DNA from: Sinorhizobium glycinis
GTDB taxonomy: Bacteria > Pseudomonadota > Alphaproteobacteria > Rhizobiales > Rhizobiaceae
DNA: 64,000 bases
Assembly (NCBI RefSeq): GCF_001651865.1
Contig: NZ_LPUX01000060.1
Coordinates: 397,422-461,421 of the forward strand
Direction of reading: 5' to 3'
This document shows positions 26,879 to 35,664 of this stretch, one piece after another (within the stretch, counting starts at the first letter, position 1; every line of letters starts with the position of its first letter). A program made the translations under genes and the position numbers. The notes below the pieces were generated by a model. The model saw only the letters and a list, made by a program, of their open reading frames with translations, was not told the origin of the DNA and did no database searches.

Positions 26879-29224
26879 ATGGGCGTTGATGGGATCGGCG
26901 CGCGTGTGGCGCGCAAGGAAGACAGGCGTTTCCTGACGGGCAAGGGACGCTATACCGACGACATGTCGGTGCCGGGCATGAAATACGCGGTTTTCGTGCG
27001 CAGTCCGCATGCGCATGCGACCATTACGGGGATCGACTCGACGGCAGCCAAGGCGATGCCCGGCGTCATCGACGTGCTCGATGGCAAGCAATTGCTGGCC
27101 GACGGGATCGGCAACCTGATCTGCGGCTGGATGATCCACTCCAAGGACGGCTCGCCGATGAAGATGGGCGCCTGGCGGCCGCTGGCCGACAGGACGGTGC
27201 GCTATGTGGGCGACGCCGTCGCGATCGTCGTGGCCGACAGCGTCGCCGAGGCGCGCGACGCGGCGGAAGCGGTCGTCGTCGATTACGATCTCCTGCCGGT
27301 CGTCACCGATCCGGTGCAGGCGCTGGCCGAGGGGCAGCCGCAGCTTCATCCGGAAGCCCCCAACAATCTGATCTTCGACTGGGAGCTCGGAGATGCGGGG
27401 GCGGTCGACCGGGCGCTCGGCGCCGCGGCGCATGTGACGGAGTTGAAGATCTACAACAACCGCCTGTCGCCCAATCCGATGGAGCCGCGCGCCACGCTCG
27501 GCATCTACGATGCCGGCGACGATCACTACACCTGCTATACGACCAGCCAGAATCCGCATCTGGCGCGGCTGGTGATGAGCGCCTTCTACAATGTCGCGCC
27601 GGAAAACAAGCTCAGGGTGATCGCCCCCGACGTCGGCGGCGGCTTCGGCTCGAAGATCTACATCTATCCGGAGGAGATCGTCTGTCTCTGGGCCTCGAAG
27701 CGGACTGGCGTGCCGGTCAAGTGGACCTCGGACCGCACCGAAGCCTTCCTCACCGACGCGCATGGCCGCGATCACGTCTCGACCGTGAAGATGGCCTTCG
27801 ACGCCGGCAACCGGATCACCGCGCTGAAGGTCGACACCATCGCCAATCTCGGCGCCTATATGTCGCTCTTTTCCTCATGCGTGCCGACCTATCTCTATGC
27901 GACGCTGCTTTCCGGGCAATACGATATCCCGGCGATCCACGCCAATGTCCGCACCGTCTACACCAATACGGCCCCGGTCGACGCCTATCGCGGCGCCGGG
28001 CGGCCGGAGGCGACGTATCTTCTCGAGCGGACGATGGAGACGGCGGCGCGCGAGCTCGGCATTTCGCCGGCCGAGCTCCGTCGCAGCAACTTCATCCGCT
28101 CCTTCCCGCACCAGACGCCCGTCATCATGAATTACGATGCCGGTGACTACGAAGCGTCGCTCAACGCGGCGATGACGGCTGCCGACTGGAACGGCTTTGC
28201 GGCCCGCAAGGCAGAGGCCGAGCGGCGCGGAATGAAGCGTGGCATTGGCATGAGCTGTTACATCGAGGCCTGCGGGCTTGCGCCCTCGGCGGCGGTCGGT
28301 TCGCTCGGTGCCGGCGTGGGCCTGTGGGAATCGGCCGAGGTCAGGGTCAACATGGTCGGCACGATCGAGGTGATGACCGGCTCGCACAGCCACGGCCAGG
28401 GCCACGAGACGACCTTCGCCCAGCTCGTCGCCGACCGGTTCGGCGTGCCGATCGACAGCGTCAACATCGTGCATGGCGACACCGACAAGGTGCAGATGGG
28501 CATGGGCACCTACGGTTCGCGCTCCGGTGCGGTCGGCATGTCGGCCATCGTCAAGGCGCTCGACAAGATCGAGGTCAAGGCGAAGAGGATCGCGGCGCAC
28601 CTGATGGAGGCGGACGAGAACGATATCGTCTTCGAAGACGGCAGCCTCAAGGTCGCCGGTACCGACAAGGCGGTGCCCTGGTCGCAGCTGGCGCTTTCCG
28701 CCTATACCGCGCACAACCTGCCGCCCGGCATGGAGCCGGGCCTGAAAGAGGGCGCCTTCTACGACCCGGCCAACTTCACGTTCCCGGCCGGCTGCTACAT
28801 CTGCGAGGTGGAGGTCGATCCCGAGACGGGCCGCACGAAGATCGTGCAGTTCGTCGCGGCGGATGATTTCGGCAACGTCATCAACCCGATGATCGTCGAG
28901 GGGCAGGTGCATGGCGGCGTGGCGCAGGGGATCGGCCAGGCGCTTCTCGAGGGGGTCTACTATGACGACAGCGGTCAACTGCTGACGGCGAGCTACATGG
29001 ATTATGCCATGCCGCGGGCCGACGACCTGCCGTCCTTCAAGGTGTCTACGTCGAACACTCCGTGCCCGAACAATCCGCTCGGCATCAAGGGCTGCGGCGA
29101 GGCCGGCGCCATCGGCTCGCCGCCGGCGCTGATAAACGCGATCACCGATGCCATCGGCAATAATGCGCTCACCATGCCGGCGACGCCGGAAAAGGTCTGG
29201 GCGGCCGCCCAAGCCGCCAACTGA
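26879..29224 (+). CDS. coxL: CoxL-type molybdopterin subunit, form II
   Basis: 781 aa, xanthine-oxidase family large subunit with molybdopterin cytosine dinucleotide binding motifs (GGGFGSK, GxxxSR-like [11 protein letters not shown], and a C-terminal [13 protein letters not shown] containing the catalytic Glu). The active-site loop reads AYRGAGR at about 369-375. True aerobic CO dehydrogenases (form I) have AYxCSFR there with the S-Cu cysteine, which is missing here. It is therefore a form II enzyme whose natural substrate is unknown; strong CO oxidation should not be assumed. RBS GGGAGGAG lies upstream. Confidence 0.92.
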   Translation: MGVDGIGARVARKEDRRFLTGKGRYTDDMSVPGMKYAVFVRSPHAHATITGIDSTAAKAMPGVIDVLDGKQLLADGIGNLICGWMIHSKDGSPMKMGAWRPLADRTVRYVGDAVAIVVADSVAEARDAAEAVVVDYDLLPVVTDPVQALAEGQPQLHPEAPNNLIFDWELGDAGAVDRALGAAAHVTELKIYNNRLSPNPMEPRATLGIYDAGDDHYTCYTTSQNPHLARLVMSAFYNVAPENKLRVIAPDVGGGFGSKIYIYPEEIVCLWASKRTGVPVKWTSDRTEAFLTDAHGRDHVSTVKMAFDAGNRITALKVDTIANLGAYMSLFSSCVPTYLYATLLSGQYDIPAIHANVRTVYTNTAPVDAYRGAGRPEATYLLERTMETAARELGISPAELRRSNFIRSFPHQTPVIMNYDAGDYEASLNAAMTAADWNGFAARKAEAERRGMKRGIGMSCYIEACGLAPSAAVGSLGAGVGLWESAEVRVNMVGTIEVMTGSHSHGQGHETTFAQLVADRFGVPIDSVNIVHGDTDKVQMGMGTYGSRSGAVGMSAIVKALDKIEVKAKRIAAHLMEADENDIVFEDGSLKVAGTDKAVPWSQLALSAYTAHNLPPGMEPGLKEGAFYDPANFTFPAGCYICEVEVDPETGRTKIVQFVAADDFGNVINPMIVEGQVHGGVAQGIGQALLEGVYYDDSGQLLTASYMDYAMPRADDLPSFKVSTSNTPCPNNPLGIKGCGEAGAIGSPPALINAITDAIGNNALTMPATPEKVWAAAQAAN

Positions 29225-29239
29225 CGGGGAGGAACCGGG

Positions 29240-30037
29240 ATGTACGAGACGAACTATCACAGAGCCTCCTCGGTCCAGGAGGCGGTGCAGATGATGGGCG
29301 CTGCCGCGGAAGGCAAGTATCTCTCCGGCGGCATGACGATCATTCCGACGATGCGGCAGCGGCTTGCCGCGCCGAGCGACCTTATCGACCTTCGCCATAT
29401 CGCGGAGATGAAGGGGATCGCCGTCGATGGCCGGTCGGTCCGGATCGGGGCTGCGACGACGCATGAGGAGGTCGCCACCTCCGCCGCACTGGCAGCGGTC
29501 TGCCCGGCCCTCTGCGGGCTCGCCGGTCACATCGGCGACCCCGCCGTGCGCCATATGGGAACGATCGGCGGCTCGATCGCCAACAATGACCCGGCAGCCG
29601 ATTACCCGGCCGCGATGCTGGGGCTCGATGCGGTGATCGTCACCGACAGGCGCGAGATCATGGCGGGCGACTTCTTCACCGGCCTTTTCGAAACCGCGCT
29701 GGAGGAAGGCGAGATCATCACCGCGGTGCGTTTCGAGACGCCGGCGAAGGCGGCCTATCGGAAGTTCCCCAATCCGGCCTCGCGTTATGCCATGACCGGC
29801 GTTTTCGTCGCGCGCCGCGACAATGGCGATGTCCGTGTCGCGGTGACCGGGGCCGGCTCGAACGGCGTCTTCCGCCATTCGGGGCTCGAGGCGGCGCTTT
29901 CCGCCAACTGGTCGCCGGATGCGGTGGCGAATGTGACGGTCGATGCATCGGATTTGCTGGCAGACCTTCATGCCAGCGCGGCCTACCGCGCCAACCTCGT
30001 CAAGGTTATGACGAAGCGCGCCGTTGCGGCCGCCTGA
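29240..30037 (+). CDS. coxM: CoxM-type FAD subunit of molybdenum hydroxylase
   Basis: 265 aa. FAD-binding PCMH-type domain with AEGKYLSGGMTIIPTMRQ, the flavin motif GGSIANNDPAADYPAA (about 111-126) and a CO-dehydrogenase flavoprotein C-terminal domain. It takes electrons from CoxS and passes them to a quinone or other acceptor. It is 15 bp after coxL and is the last gene of the operon, followed at once by a strong terminator. The order S-L-M is common for form II clusters, whereas form I is usually M-S-L. Confidence 0.92.
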   Translation: MYETNYHRASSVQEAVQMMGAAAEGKYLSGGMTIIPTMRQRLAAPSDLIDLRHIAEMKGIAVDGRSVRIGAATTHEEVATSAALAAVCPALCGLAGHIGDPAVRHMGTIGGSIANNDPAADYPAAMLGLDAVIVTDRREIMAGDFFTGLFETALEEGEIITAVRFETPAKAAYRKFPNPASRYAMTGVFVARRDNGDVRVAVTGAGSNGVFRHSGLEAALSANWSPDAVANVTVDASDLLADLHASAAYRANLVKVMTKRAVAAA

Positions 30038-30052
30038 CGGGCGGGCGGACAC

Positions 30053-30083
30053 AAAAAAGGACGGCTGCGGCCGTCCTTTTTTT
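30053..30083 (+). terminator. Rho-independent terminator after coxM
   Basis: GGACGGC-TGCG-GCCGTCC stem-loop (30059-30076) followed by seven T residues and preceded by six A residues. It ends the coxSLM transcript 16-40 bp after the coxM stop and isolates the hemA promoter that follows. Confidence 0.92.
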
Positions 30084-30091
30084 GCAACTGC

Positions 30092-30105
30092 TTGACTTCG
30101 ATCAA
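30092..30105 (+). promoter_or_regulatory. FixK/FNR-like box upstream of hemA
   Basis: TTGACTTCGATCAA differs at one position from the FixK/FNR/Anr consensus TTGAT-N4-ATCAA. It is centred about 150 bp upstream of the hemA start, just after the coxM terminator, so it can only serve hemA. Low-oxygen control of hemA by FixK-type regulators is known in rhizobia; binding here is inferred from the match. Confidence 0.65.
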
Positions 30106-30249
30106 AGTTCAGGGGATTGAGTTGCCCTAACCATTTTGGAATAGTTCAAAACTAGAGGCCTTTTGCCGCAGCTGCGGGCTTGAGGCCGTTCCGGGGTTGA
30201 CCCCTGCTCGCTTTGAAGGAACAAAGGCGGCAGGGCATCGGAGATGATG

Positions 30250-31464
30250 ATGGATTTCGAGAGTTTCTTTAAGAACGAGCTGGATGGGCTGCATCAGGAA
30301 GGCCGCTACCGGGTCTTTGCCGATCTTGCCCGCCACCGCGGTGACTTTCCGAAGGCGACGCGCTACACGGCCGACGGCACCCAGGAAGTCACCGTCTGGT
30401 GCTCGAACGATTATCTCGGCATGGGCCAGTCTTCGATCGTCACCGAAGCGATGAAGCGCGCGATCGACGAATGCGGCGCCGGCGCCGGCGGAACCCGCAA
30501 CATCTCCGGCACGAATCATTACCACGTCCTGCTCGAGCGCGAGCTTGCCGATCTGCACGGCAAGGAATCGGCGCTGCTCTTCACTTCCGGCTACGTTTCC
30601 AACTGGGCCACGCTCGGCACGCTCTGTTCGAAGATTCCCGGCGTCATCGTCTTCTCGGATGCCGGGAATCACGCTTCGATGATCGAGGGGATCCGTCATT
30701 CGAAATGCGAGCGCGTCATCTTCAAGCACAATTCGGTGGCCGACCTCGAGGCGAAACTGTCGGCGGCTGATCCGCGTGCGCCAAAAATCATCGCCTTTGA
30801 GTCCGTCTATTCGATGGATGGCGACATAGCGCCGATCAAGGAATTCTGCGACCTCGCCGACAAATACGGCGCCATGACCTATCTCGACGAGGTGCATGCG
30901 GTCGGCATGTACGGGCCGCGCGGCGGCGGCATCGCCGAACGCGAGGGGCTGATGCACCGGCTGACGGTGATCGAAGGCACGCTCGGCAAGGCCTTCGGCG
31001 TCATGGGCGGCTACATCACCGGCTCGGCGGCGCTCTGCGACTTCATCCGCTCCTTCGCTTCCGGCTTCATCTTCACGACCGCCTTGCCGCCGGCGCTCGC
31101 CGCCGGCGCGCTCGCCTCGATCCGGCATCTCAAAGGAAGCCAGGTCGAACGCTTCGCGCACCAGGAGCGTGTGCGCCGGTTGCGCTCGCTGCTCGACCAG
31201 CGCGGCATCCCGCACATGGTCAATCCGAGCCATATCGTGCCGGTGATGGTCGGCGACGCCGCCAAGTGCAAGTGGATCTCCGACCTGCTGCTCGACAATT
31301 TCGGCGTTTATGTCCAGCCGATCAACTATCCGACCGTGGCGAAGAAAACCGAGCGCCTGCGCATCACGCCAACGCCGCTGCACTCGGACGCCGATATCGA
31401 TCATCTCGTCGGCGCGCTGCATTCGCTCTGGTCGCGTTGCGCGCTGGCAAGGGCCGTGGCGTAA
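30250..31464 (+). CDS. hemA: 5-aminolevulinate synthase
   Basis: 404 aa from the ATG at 30250, the third of three consecutive ATGs (30244, 30247, 30250); this one has the best spacing (6 nt) from GGAG. It condenses glycine and succinyl-CoA to 5-aminolevulinate, the first step of heme synthesis by the C4 pathway typical of Alphaproteobacteria. Motifs: [16 protein letters not shown] at the N-terminus, the [12 protein letters not shown] region, [17 protein letters not shown], and the PLP lysine at about 247 ([14 protein letters not shown]). Full length. It is monocistronic, followed by a palindromic repeat and a terminator overlapping dxr. Confidence 0.96.
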   Translation: MDFESFFKNELDGLHQEGRYRVFADLARHRGDFPKATRYTADGTQEVTVWCSNDYLGMGQSSIVTEAMKRAIDECGAGAGGTRNISGTNHYHVLLERELADLHGKESALLFTSGYVSNWATLGTLCSKIPGVIVFSDAGNHASMIEGIRHSKCERVIFKHNSVADLEAKLSAADPRAPKIIAFESVYSMDGDIAPIKEFCDLADKYGAMTYLDEVHAVGMYGPRGGGIAEREGLMHRLTVIEGTLGKAFGVMGGYITGSAALCDFIRSFASGFIFTTALPPALAAGALASIRHLKGSQVERFAHQERVRRLRSLLDQRGIPHMVNPSHIVPVMVGDAAKCKWISDLLLDNFGVYVQPINYPTVAKKTERLRITPTPLHSDADIDHLVGALHSLWSRCALARAVA

Positions 31465-31491
31465 GCTTCTGCTGACATTTCCTGGGAAATA

Positions 31492-31608
31492 TGCCCCTCA
31501 CCCTAATCCTCTCCCCGCACGCGGGGAGAGGGGACTTTAGGCGGCCGCCGCGAGTCCCCTTCGCCCCGCCTGCGGGGAGAAGGTGGCGGGCAGGCCGGAT
31601 CAGGGGCA
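31492..31608. repeat. Palindromic element, family A
   Basis: 117 bp after hemA, from TGCCCCTCA (31492-31500) to its near complement TCAGGGGCA (31600-31608). It contains hairpins CTCTCCCCGC..GCGGGGAGAG and CCCCGCCTGCGGGG. It sits between convergent hemA and dxr. Confidence 0.78.
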
Positions 31609-31627
31609 GATTTTGCCCTAAAGCCTC

Positions 31628-32803
31628 TTAATGAATGAGCCCGGCGGCCGTCTGCCGGGCTTTTTCATCCGCCGCGAAGACGTCGTCCATGGTGACCGCG
31701 GCCGGCAGGTCGGACAATCTATCCATCACCTTTTCGACGATTTCCGCCATGGCGAGGAAGCCGATGCGGCCCTTGATGAAGGCCTCCAGCGCCGTTTCCT
31801 TGGCGCCGTTCAGCACCGCACCCTGGCTGCCGCCCGCCTGCATGGCGCGTCGCGCCAGGCGGAGCGCCGGGAAGCGTGCCTCGTCCGGGGCCTCGAAATC
31901 GAGCCGGGCGAGCTTGGCGAAATCTAGCCGCTCGATCGGCAGATCGCAGCGTTTCGGGTAGGAAAGGGCATAGCCGATCGCCGTGCGCATGTCGGGGCAG
32001 CCGAGTTGCGCGAGCACCGATCCGTCGCTGTAGCCGACCATCGAATGGATGACCGACTGCGGATGGACGATCACCTCGATCTGGTCGGGTCGCAGGCGAA
32101 AGAGATGGCGCGCCTCGATCATCTCCAGCGCCTTGTTGAACATCGAGGCGCTGTCGATCGAGATCTTCAACCCCATCGACCAGTTCGGGTGGGCGCGGGC
32201 GATGTCGGCCGTCACATGCCGCATCTCCTCGAGCGTCTTGGTGCGGAACGGGCCGCCGGAAGCCGTCAGGATGATGCGCTCGACGGCGTGGCGCTGATCG
32301 TTCTCCAGCACCTGGAAGATCGCGTTGTGTTCGCTGTCGACGGGAAGCAGGCGGCCGCCGCCCTTGGCGACCGCCTCGATGAACAGGCTGCCGGCGGAGA
32401 CGAGGCATTCCTTGTTGGCGAGCGCGATATCGGCGCCGCGGCAAGCCGCGGCAAGCGTGGGGCCAAGGCCCGCATTGCCGACGATCGCCGCCATCACCCA
32501 GCCGGCATCCCGTTCGGCCGCCTCGATCAGGCCGCTCCGGCCGGCGGCCACTTCGATGCCGCTGCCGGCCAGCGCATCCTTGAGTTCGCCATGGCGGTGT
32601 TCGTCGGCGGTGACCGCCAGTTCGGCACCCACGCGTCGCGCCTGCTCGGCGAGGAGCGGTATGTTGCCATTTCCGGTCAGGGCAGCGATCTCAAAGCGGT
32701 CGCGCCCGCCGAGCCGCTCGACAACGTCGAGGGTGTTGGTTCCGATCGATCCGGTGGAGCCCAGTATCGTCAGGCGGCGCTTGCCTTCGTCGCCGGATGC
32801 CAT
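31628..32803 (-). CDS. dxr: 1-deoxy-D-xylulose 5-phosphate reductoisomerase
   Basis: 391 aa. Catalyses the NADPH-dependent conversion of DXP to MEP, the committed step of the MEP isoprenoid pathway. NADPH motif LGSTGSIGTNTLDVV near the N-terminus; metal and substrate motifs PVDSEHNAIFQ and TASGGPFR in the middle; HPQSVIHSMVGY later. The ATG at 32803 is used rather than a TTG two codons upstream. Gene is complete and convergent with hemA. This is the route to quinone side chains, bactoprenol and hopanoids. Confidence 0.95.
   Translation of the reverse strand: MASGDEGKRRLTILGSTGSIGTNTLDVVERLGGRDRFEIAALTGNGNIPLLAEQARRVGAELAVTADEHRHGELKDALAGSGIEVAAGRSGLIEAAERDAGWVMAAIVGNAGLGPTLAAACRGADIALANKECLVSAGSLFIEAVAKGGGRLLPVDSEHNAIFQVLENDQRHAVERIILTASGGPFRTKTLEEMRHVTADIARAHPNWSMGLKISIDSASMFNKALEMIEARHLFRLRPDQIEVIVHPQSVIHSMVGYSDGSVLAQLGCPDMRTAIGYALSYPKRCDLPIERLDFAKLARLDFEAPDEARFPALRLARRAMQAGGSQGAVLNGAKETALEAFIKGRIGFLAMAEIVEKVMDRLSDLPAAVTMDDVFAADEKARQTAAGLIH
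31639..31665 (+). terminator. Rho-independent terminator of hemA inside the dxr 3' end
   Basis: GCCCGGC (31639-31645), an 8-nt loop, GCCGGGC (31654-31660), then five T on the plus strand. It lies within the last dozen codons of the convergent dxr gene, so the same bases code for the Dxr C-terminus and end the hemA transcript. Confidence 0.75.
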
Positions 32804-32965
32804 TGCCAAATCCCGTTTTCTTCTCGCTCGAACGATTTAGATAGGCTGTACAGCCGAAAGCCGCCGGCAACAAGGGTAGAAGCGGCCACTCTTCTCTATG
32901 CGGTACCGCTGGAGTAAGAATAAAAGTGGCGGCAAAGTCGCGCCGATCTGCGTGAGGAATTCCCG

Positions 32966-33691
32966 ATGCTCAAAGCCCTGACGGCCGCGTCCTGCGCCTG
33001 CGTGCTGATCGAGCTTGCCTCCATGCAGACGGTCGCTGCCGAACACGTCCCGGAGGAGCTGATCGGCTACTGGCTCGCCGAGGATATCGGCGGGGCCGGG
33101 GTTATCGCCGATCTCGAGACGGTGCTCGAAATTCGCGAGGACGGAACCTATGGCGGCACGGGCGGCTGCAACATGTTTACGGGCGCATTCAGCGTCTCGG
33201 AACGAACCATCTCCTTCGGCCCGACCGCCGCGGCGCGCACCATGTGCGCCCCCGCCATCATGGAGCAGGAGCAGAGATATCTCGACACGCTGAAAAGCGA
33301 ACTCTCCTGGAACGTGAATGGCGCCCGACTCACCCTGTCAGGACCAGACGGCGGCCCTGTCATGCGTCTTGTGTCTGCAGAATCACCCTCCTCTAGGAGC
33401 GCCGAGGTGACGCTGCGAATTCCCGGCGCCGGTGCAGCCGATCGGCAGAGGGTTCGTTACGACTGCGGCGGGGAGACGGTCGAAGCCGAATACATCGATG
33501 CCGGATCCGTCTCGCTCGTGACCTTCTCGATCGGCGGCAACTATATCGTCGCGTCGGGCGTGATCTCCGGGTCAGGGGCGCGATATGCAGGCGGCCGCTA
33601 CATCTGGTGGACGGAGGGCGACGAGGCGACGCTCTTCGATGTCTCGAAGGGGGAGGAGGATCCCGGTATCCCCTGCGAGAAGAGGGGATAG
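32966..33691 (+). CDS. Secreted META-domain / MliC-domain protein
   Basis: 241 aa. Signal peptide in residues 1-26 (cut near TVAA-EH). Residues ~30-135 form a META (HslJ-like) domain: LIGYWLAEDIGG, GGTGGCNMFTGAFSVSERTISFGPTAAARTMCA. Residues ~150-235 match the MliC/PliC lysozyme-inhibitor fold: RVRYDCGGETVEAEYI...SGSGARYAGGRYIWWTEGDEATLFD. It should act in the periplasm; META proteins are linked to stress tolerance and MliC domains inhibit C-type lysozyme. The pairing suggests cell-wall protection, an inference. RBS GAGGAA lies upstream of the ATG. Confidence 0.78.
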   Translation: MLKALTAASCACVLIELASMQTVAAEHVPEELIGYWLAEDIGGAGVIADLETVLEIREDGTYGGTGGCNMFTGAFSVSERTISFGPTAAARTMCAPAIMEQEQRYLDTLKSELSWNVNGARLTLSGPDGGPVMRLVSAESPSSRSAEVTLRIPGAGAADRQRVRYDCGGETVEAEYIDAGSVSLVTFSIGGNYIVASGVISGSGARYAGGRYIWWTEGDEATLFDVSKGEEDPGIPCEKRG

Positions 33692-34175
33692 CAGACCCGA
33701 CGGTGCGCGGCACGCACGGTGCGCTACCCGATTCCTGTTCTCAGCATTTCCAGATGTTCGAGGTGTCTTCGATCAGGATGCGGGCGAGCTTTGCGACGTT
33801 CAGGCGTTCGCCGTTCCGCGTCCAACTTGATGTCCGACCGGGATATTCCCCTACAAGCTCGATAGCGCCAGCAGTGCCCGCAGATGCGGACACTGCCTAC
33901 AGCGAAGGTGGGGGACTTAAATGTCGCTCCGGTAATGGAGCGATACCTAAATAATTCGCCACGCGGAAAATTGTTCCGGTGCCCTACTGCATGTTTTTGG
34001 ATCGTAGCCGATTAAAAACATGCAGCAATTCAAGGTGCTATAGCGACCCTGCCGATACGGTCTGCGGGCGGGCGATCAACAGCGGTGCGAACTGCGCCGT
34101 CGGAACAATTGGCGGAACCGAACATTACTCCCTCCGCTGCAAGAGGGATTCAGATCGAACGCGAAGGAGAGCGAC
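33692..34175. other. Gene-poor stretch left of the stress island
   Basis: 484 bp. It holds a family D repeat (33986-34045), a hairpin TCGCTCC..GGAGCGA at about 33923-33942, and on the minus strand a short open stretch near 33758-33845 (residues NGERLNVAKLARILIED) with no start or RBS. A GGAAC-N18-TT promoter candidate lies at 34102-34126. Confidence 0.4.
33986..34045. repeat. Dispersed two-hairpin element, family D, partial copy
   Basis: ACTGCATGTTTTTGG...AAAACATGCAGCAATTCAAGGTGCTATAGCG: the main palindrome and the AATTCAA flank are intact, while the second hairpin is degenerate. Inverted relative to the 22946 copy. Confidence 0.65.
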
Positions 34176-34451
34176 ATGGCCGAATCACATGCGATTTCCC
34201 GGCCGCAACGAGACACCGACTATCCGGGCCGGCAGGCAGACTGCATGGCGGCTTTGAGGCCGGCCGTCTCCGACCTCGCTGCAACGTCCCAGGACAGCAT
34301 TGTCGCGGCAATTGGCGGAGAAATGACCGGTGACCTGGTCGCTCTCGCGCGCCAGGCCGAAGCGGCAGGCTGGCGCTTCGAAGAGGCGGCTGCCGCAATC
34401 GAAACCCTGGCGCGGGAATATGAGGGGGCAAAAGGGGCCATGTTCGACTGA
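34176..34451 (+). CDS. Small hypothetical protein
   Basis: 91 aa, soluble, mildly acidic and Ala-rich. The C-terminal half (residues ~40-85) is helical, with AIGGEMTGDLVALARQAEAAGWRFEEAAAAIETLAREY. No family was recognised. AAGGAGAG precedes the ATG, so it is likely a real gene. A possible EcfG-type promoter GGAAC-N18-TT lies at 34102-34126. It is the first gene of the stress-gene block. Confidence 0.65.
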   Translation: MAESHAISRPQRDTDYPGRQADCMAALRPAVSDLAATSQDSIVAAIGGEMTGDLVALARQAEAAGWRFEEAAAAIETLAREYEGAKGAMFD

Positions 34452-34593
34452 GCGGCCCAACCTCAAGCCTGCGGGAATACTTCGACGCGAGGCGCATTGT
34501 TCTCGGAAGCCCGGGCGCCCCAGCCCAGGCCCTGCGCGGGAAGATCCGGCGCGTTCCCGGCACGGCAGACCGTCAGCGACTACGCGCTACCGA

Positions 34594-34785
34594 TCAGCCA
34601 AACCGCCTCAACTGCTCCGCTTCCTTCTCGAGCAGCTCGGCCACCTCTTCAAGCGACATGTGCGTGGCACAGAGGTGAATTGCACATTCCAGAAAGCGTA
34701 TCGAAGACCGGCGCAGGTAAAGCGCCTCTTCCCGGGCGGTCAATTCCGGCAGGGGGTTTCTTTTATCGGAGCGAGGATCAGGCAT
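34594..34785 (-). CDS. Small hypothetical protein
   Basis: 63 aa, mainly helical and charged, with SLEEVAELLEKEAEQLRRF at the C-terminus and two Cys (ECAIHLCATHMS). No known domain. AAGGAG lies upstream of the ATG. It is 58 bp downstream of the 112-aa membrane protein gene on the same strand and may share its EcfG-type promoter (35211-35235). Function unknown. Confidence 0.62.
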   Translation of the reverse strand: MPDPRSDKRNPLPELTAREEALYLRRSSIRFLECAIHLCATHMSLEEVAELLEKEAEQLRRFG

Positions 34786-34843
34786 TCGAAACTCCTTCGG
34801 TTCGCCTCGTCATGGCGCGTCCTCCTAATCATAACCACTCGCC

Positions 34844-35182
34844 TCAGATAGCGTACACAAGAACGGCCGCCGCGAACAGGACGCCGATGATCAGCAGGGC
34901 CATACCGAGCCGCGGCCTCGACGATTCACCGGATCGAGCAGTTTCAAAGGGGCGCATCGCATCGCCGAACTCGGTCGATCTGTCGGTCGGCTTGCCATGG
35001 ACCTGCGCCGCCCGGGCGTTCCGTGTTGCCTCGGCGTCGAGCGGAGTACCCGCTGCCTCTGCATCGGTCTCGAGCGGTGCCGCCGCCGGGTCGAAGCCCG
35101 GCCGTTTGTCGCCGGTCCTTCCGCGCTGGATGTCTCCGCGCACCTGTGCGGGATTGCTTTCCGTCTCGGGCGAACTGGACAT
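34844..35182 (-). CDS. Small tail-anchored membrane protein, predicted EcfG target
   Basis: 112 aa. A long hydrophilic, proline- and glutamate-rich N-terminal part (1-90) is followed by one C-terminal membrane helix (LGMALLIIGVLFAAAVLVYAI). The hydrophilic part is probably cytoplasmic if it inserts as a tail anchor. No family recognised. AGGA precedes the ATG and a canonical GGAAC-N16-GGTT promoter lies 29-53 bp upstream, so it is probably a general stress gene. Confidence 0.68.
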   Translation of the reverse strand: MSSSPETESNPAQVRGDIQRGRTGDKRPGFDPAAAPLETDAEAAGTPLDAEATRNARAAQVHGKPTDRSTEFGDAMRPFETARSGESSRPRLGMALLIIGVLFAAAVLVYAI

Positions 35183-35210
35183 GTTTCGGTCCTTTCTGCC
35201 GTGTCAGAAC

Positions 35211-35235
35211 AACCGGCTCGGGGGGAGTTTGTTCC
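35211..35235 (-). promoter_or_regulatory. EcfG/RpoE2-type promoter
   Basis: On the minus strand GGAAC (35235-35231), 16-bp spacer, GGTT (35214-35211), directed at the 112-aa membrane protein. It matches the rhizobial RpoE2 consensus as remembered, GGAAC-N18/19-TT. Confidence 0.75.
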
Positions 35236-35314
35236 CTTCTCGCGGCTCCGTATAAGGCGGTATCGCGGCGGATCCGCGCGGCAAGAGAGCCTCGAACCCT
35301 ACTCGTGCTTTAGT

Positions 35315-35494
35315 CTAAGTTCGGCGGGCCTTGTTGCCGTTCGGGCGCTCGTAAAGCCTGTCGATCTCCCGCTTCTGTTCTTCCTCGGTCACGGGTGGCA
35401 GCCGCTTTTGCCGCATGGCCGCATAGGCGATCGCAGCGCCGAGCGCGAGGGCACCGCCCCCGGTTACCAACAGCCAAAAATAGTCCATCAACAT
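35315..35494 (-). CDS. Small membrane protein, predicted EcfG target
   Basis: 59 aa. An N-terminal membrane helix (YFWLLVTGGGALALGAAIAYAAM, about 5-27) is followed by a charged cytoplasmic tail (RQKRLPPVTEEEQKREIDRLYE). No named family recognised. AAGGAGG stands 8 bases before the ATG, and a canonical GGAAC-N16-GGTT promoter lies 27-51 bp upstream. Too small to assign a role; probably an envelope stress accessory. Confidence 0.72.
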   Translation of the reverse strand: MLMDYFWLLVTGGGALALGAAIAYAAMRQKRLPPVTEEEQKREIDRLYERPNGNKARRT

Positions 35495-35520
35495 GTTCGG
35501 TGCCTCCTTGCGATGAAGCC

Positions 35521-35545
35521 AACCGGCGTCGCCGGCGAAGGTTCC
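35521..35545 (-). promoter_or_regulatory. EcfG/RpoE2-type promoter
   Basis: Minus strand GGAAC (35545-35541), 16-bp spacer, GGTT (35524-35521), reading into the 59-aa membrane protein. Confidence 0.75.
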
Positions 35546-35557
35546 CGGACCTGCAAC

Positions 35558-35649
35558 GCCGTGCATCTTGTCGGACAAAGGACGCTGCAGCACTGGAATC
35601 TCTGCATGTTTGTGTCCTTAAATCGGCTACGACTTAAGGAACATGCACT
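35558..35649. repeat. Dispersed two-hairpin element, family D
   Basis: CTGCAGCACTGGAATCTCTGCATGTTTG...GGAACATGCACT, about 92 bp, with the main palindrome intact (CTTAAATCGGC/GACTTAAG centre) and a degenerate second hairpin. Confidence 0.65.
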
Positions 35650-35664
35650 AGCCGCTCGGGCGGG

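Noticed and set aside
26879..29224. CoxL as a genuine CO dehydrogenase
   Set aside because: The active-site loop is AYRGAGR, lacking the copper-binding Cys of the form I enzyme.
33758..33845. Short minus-strand coding remnant (NGERLNVAKLARILIED)
   Set aside because: The peptide looks protein-like but there is no start codon, RBS or recognised family; it may be a fragment, but it cannot be supported as a gene.
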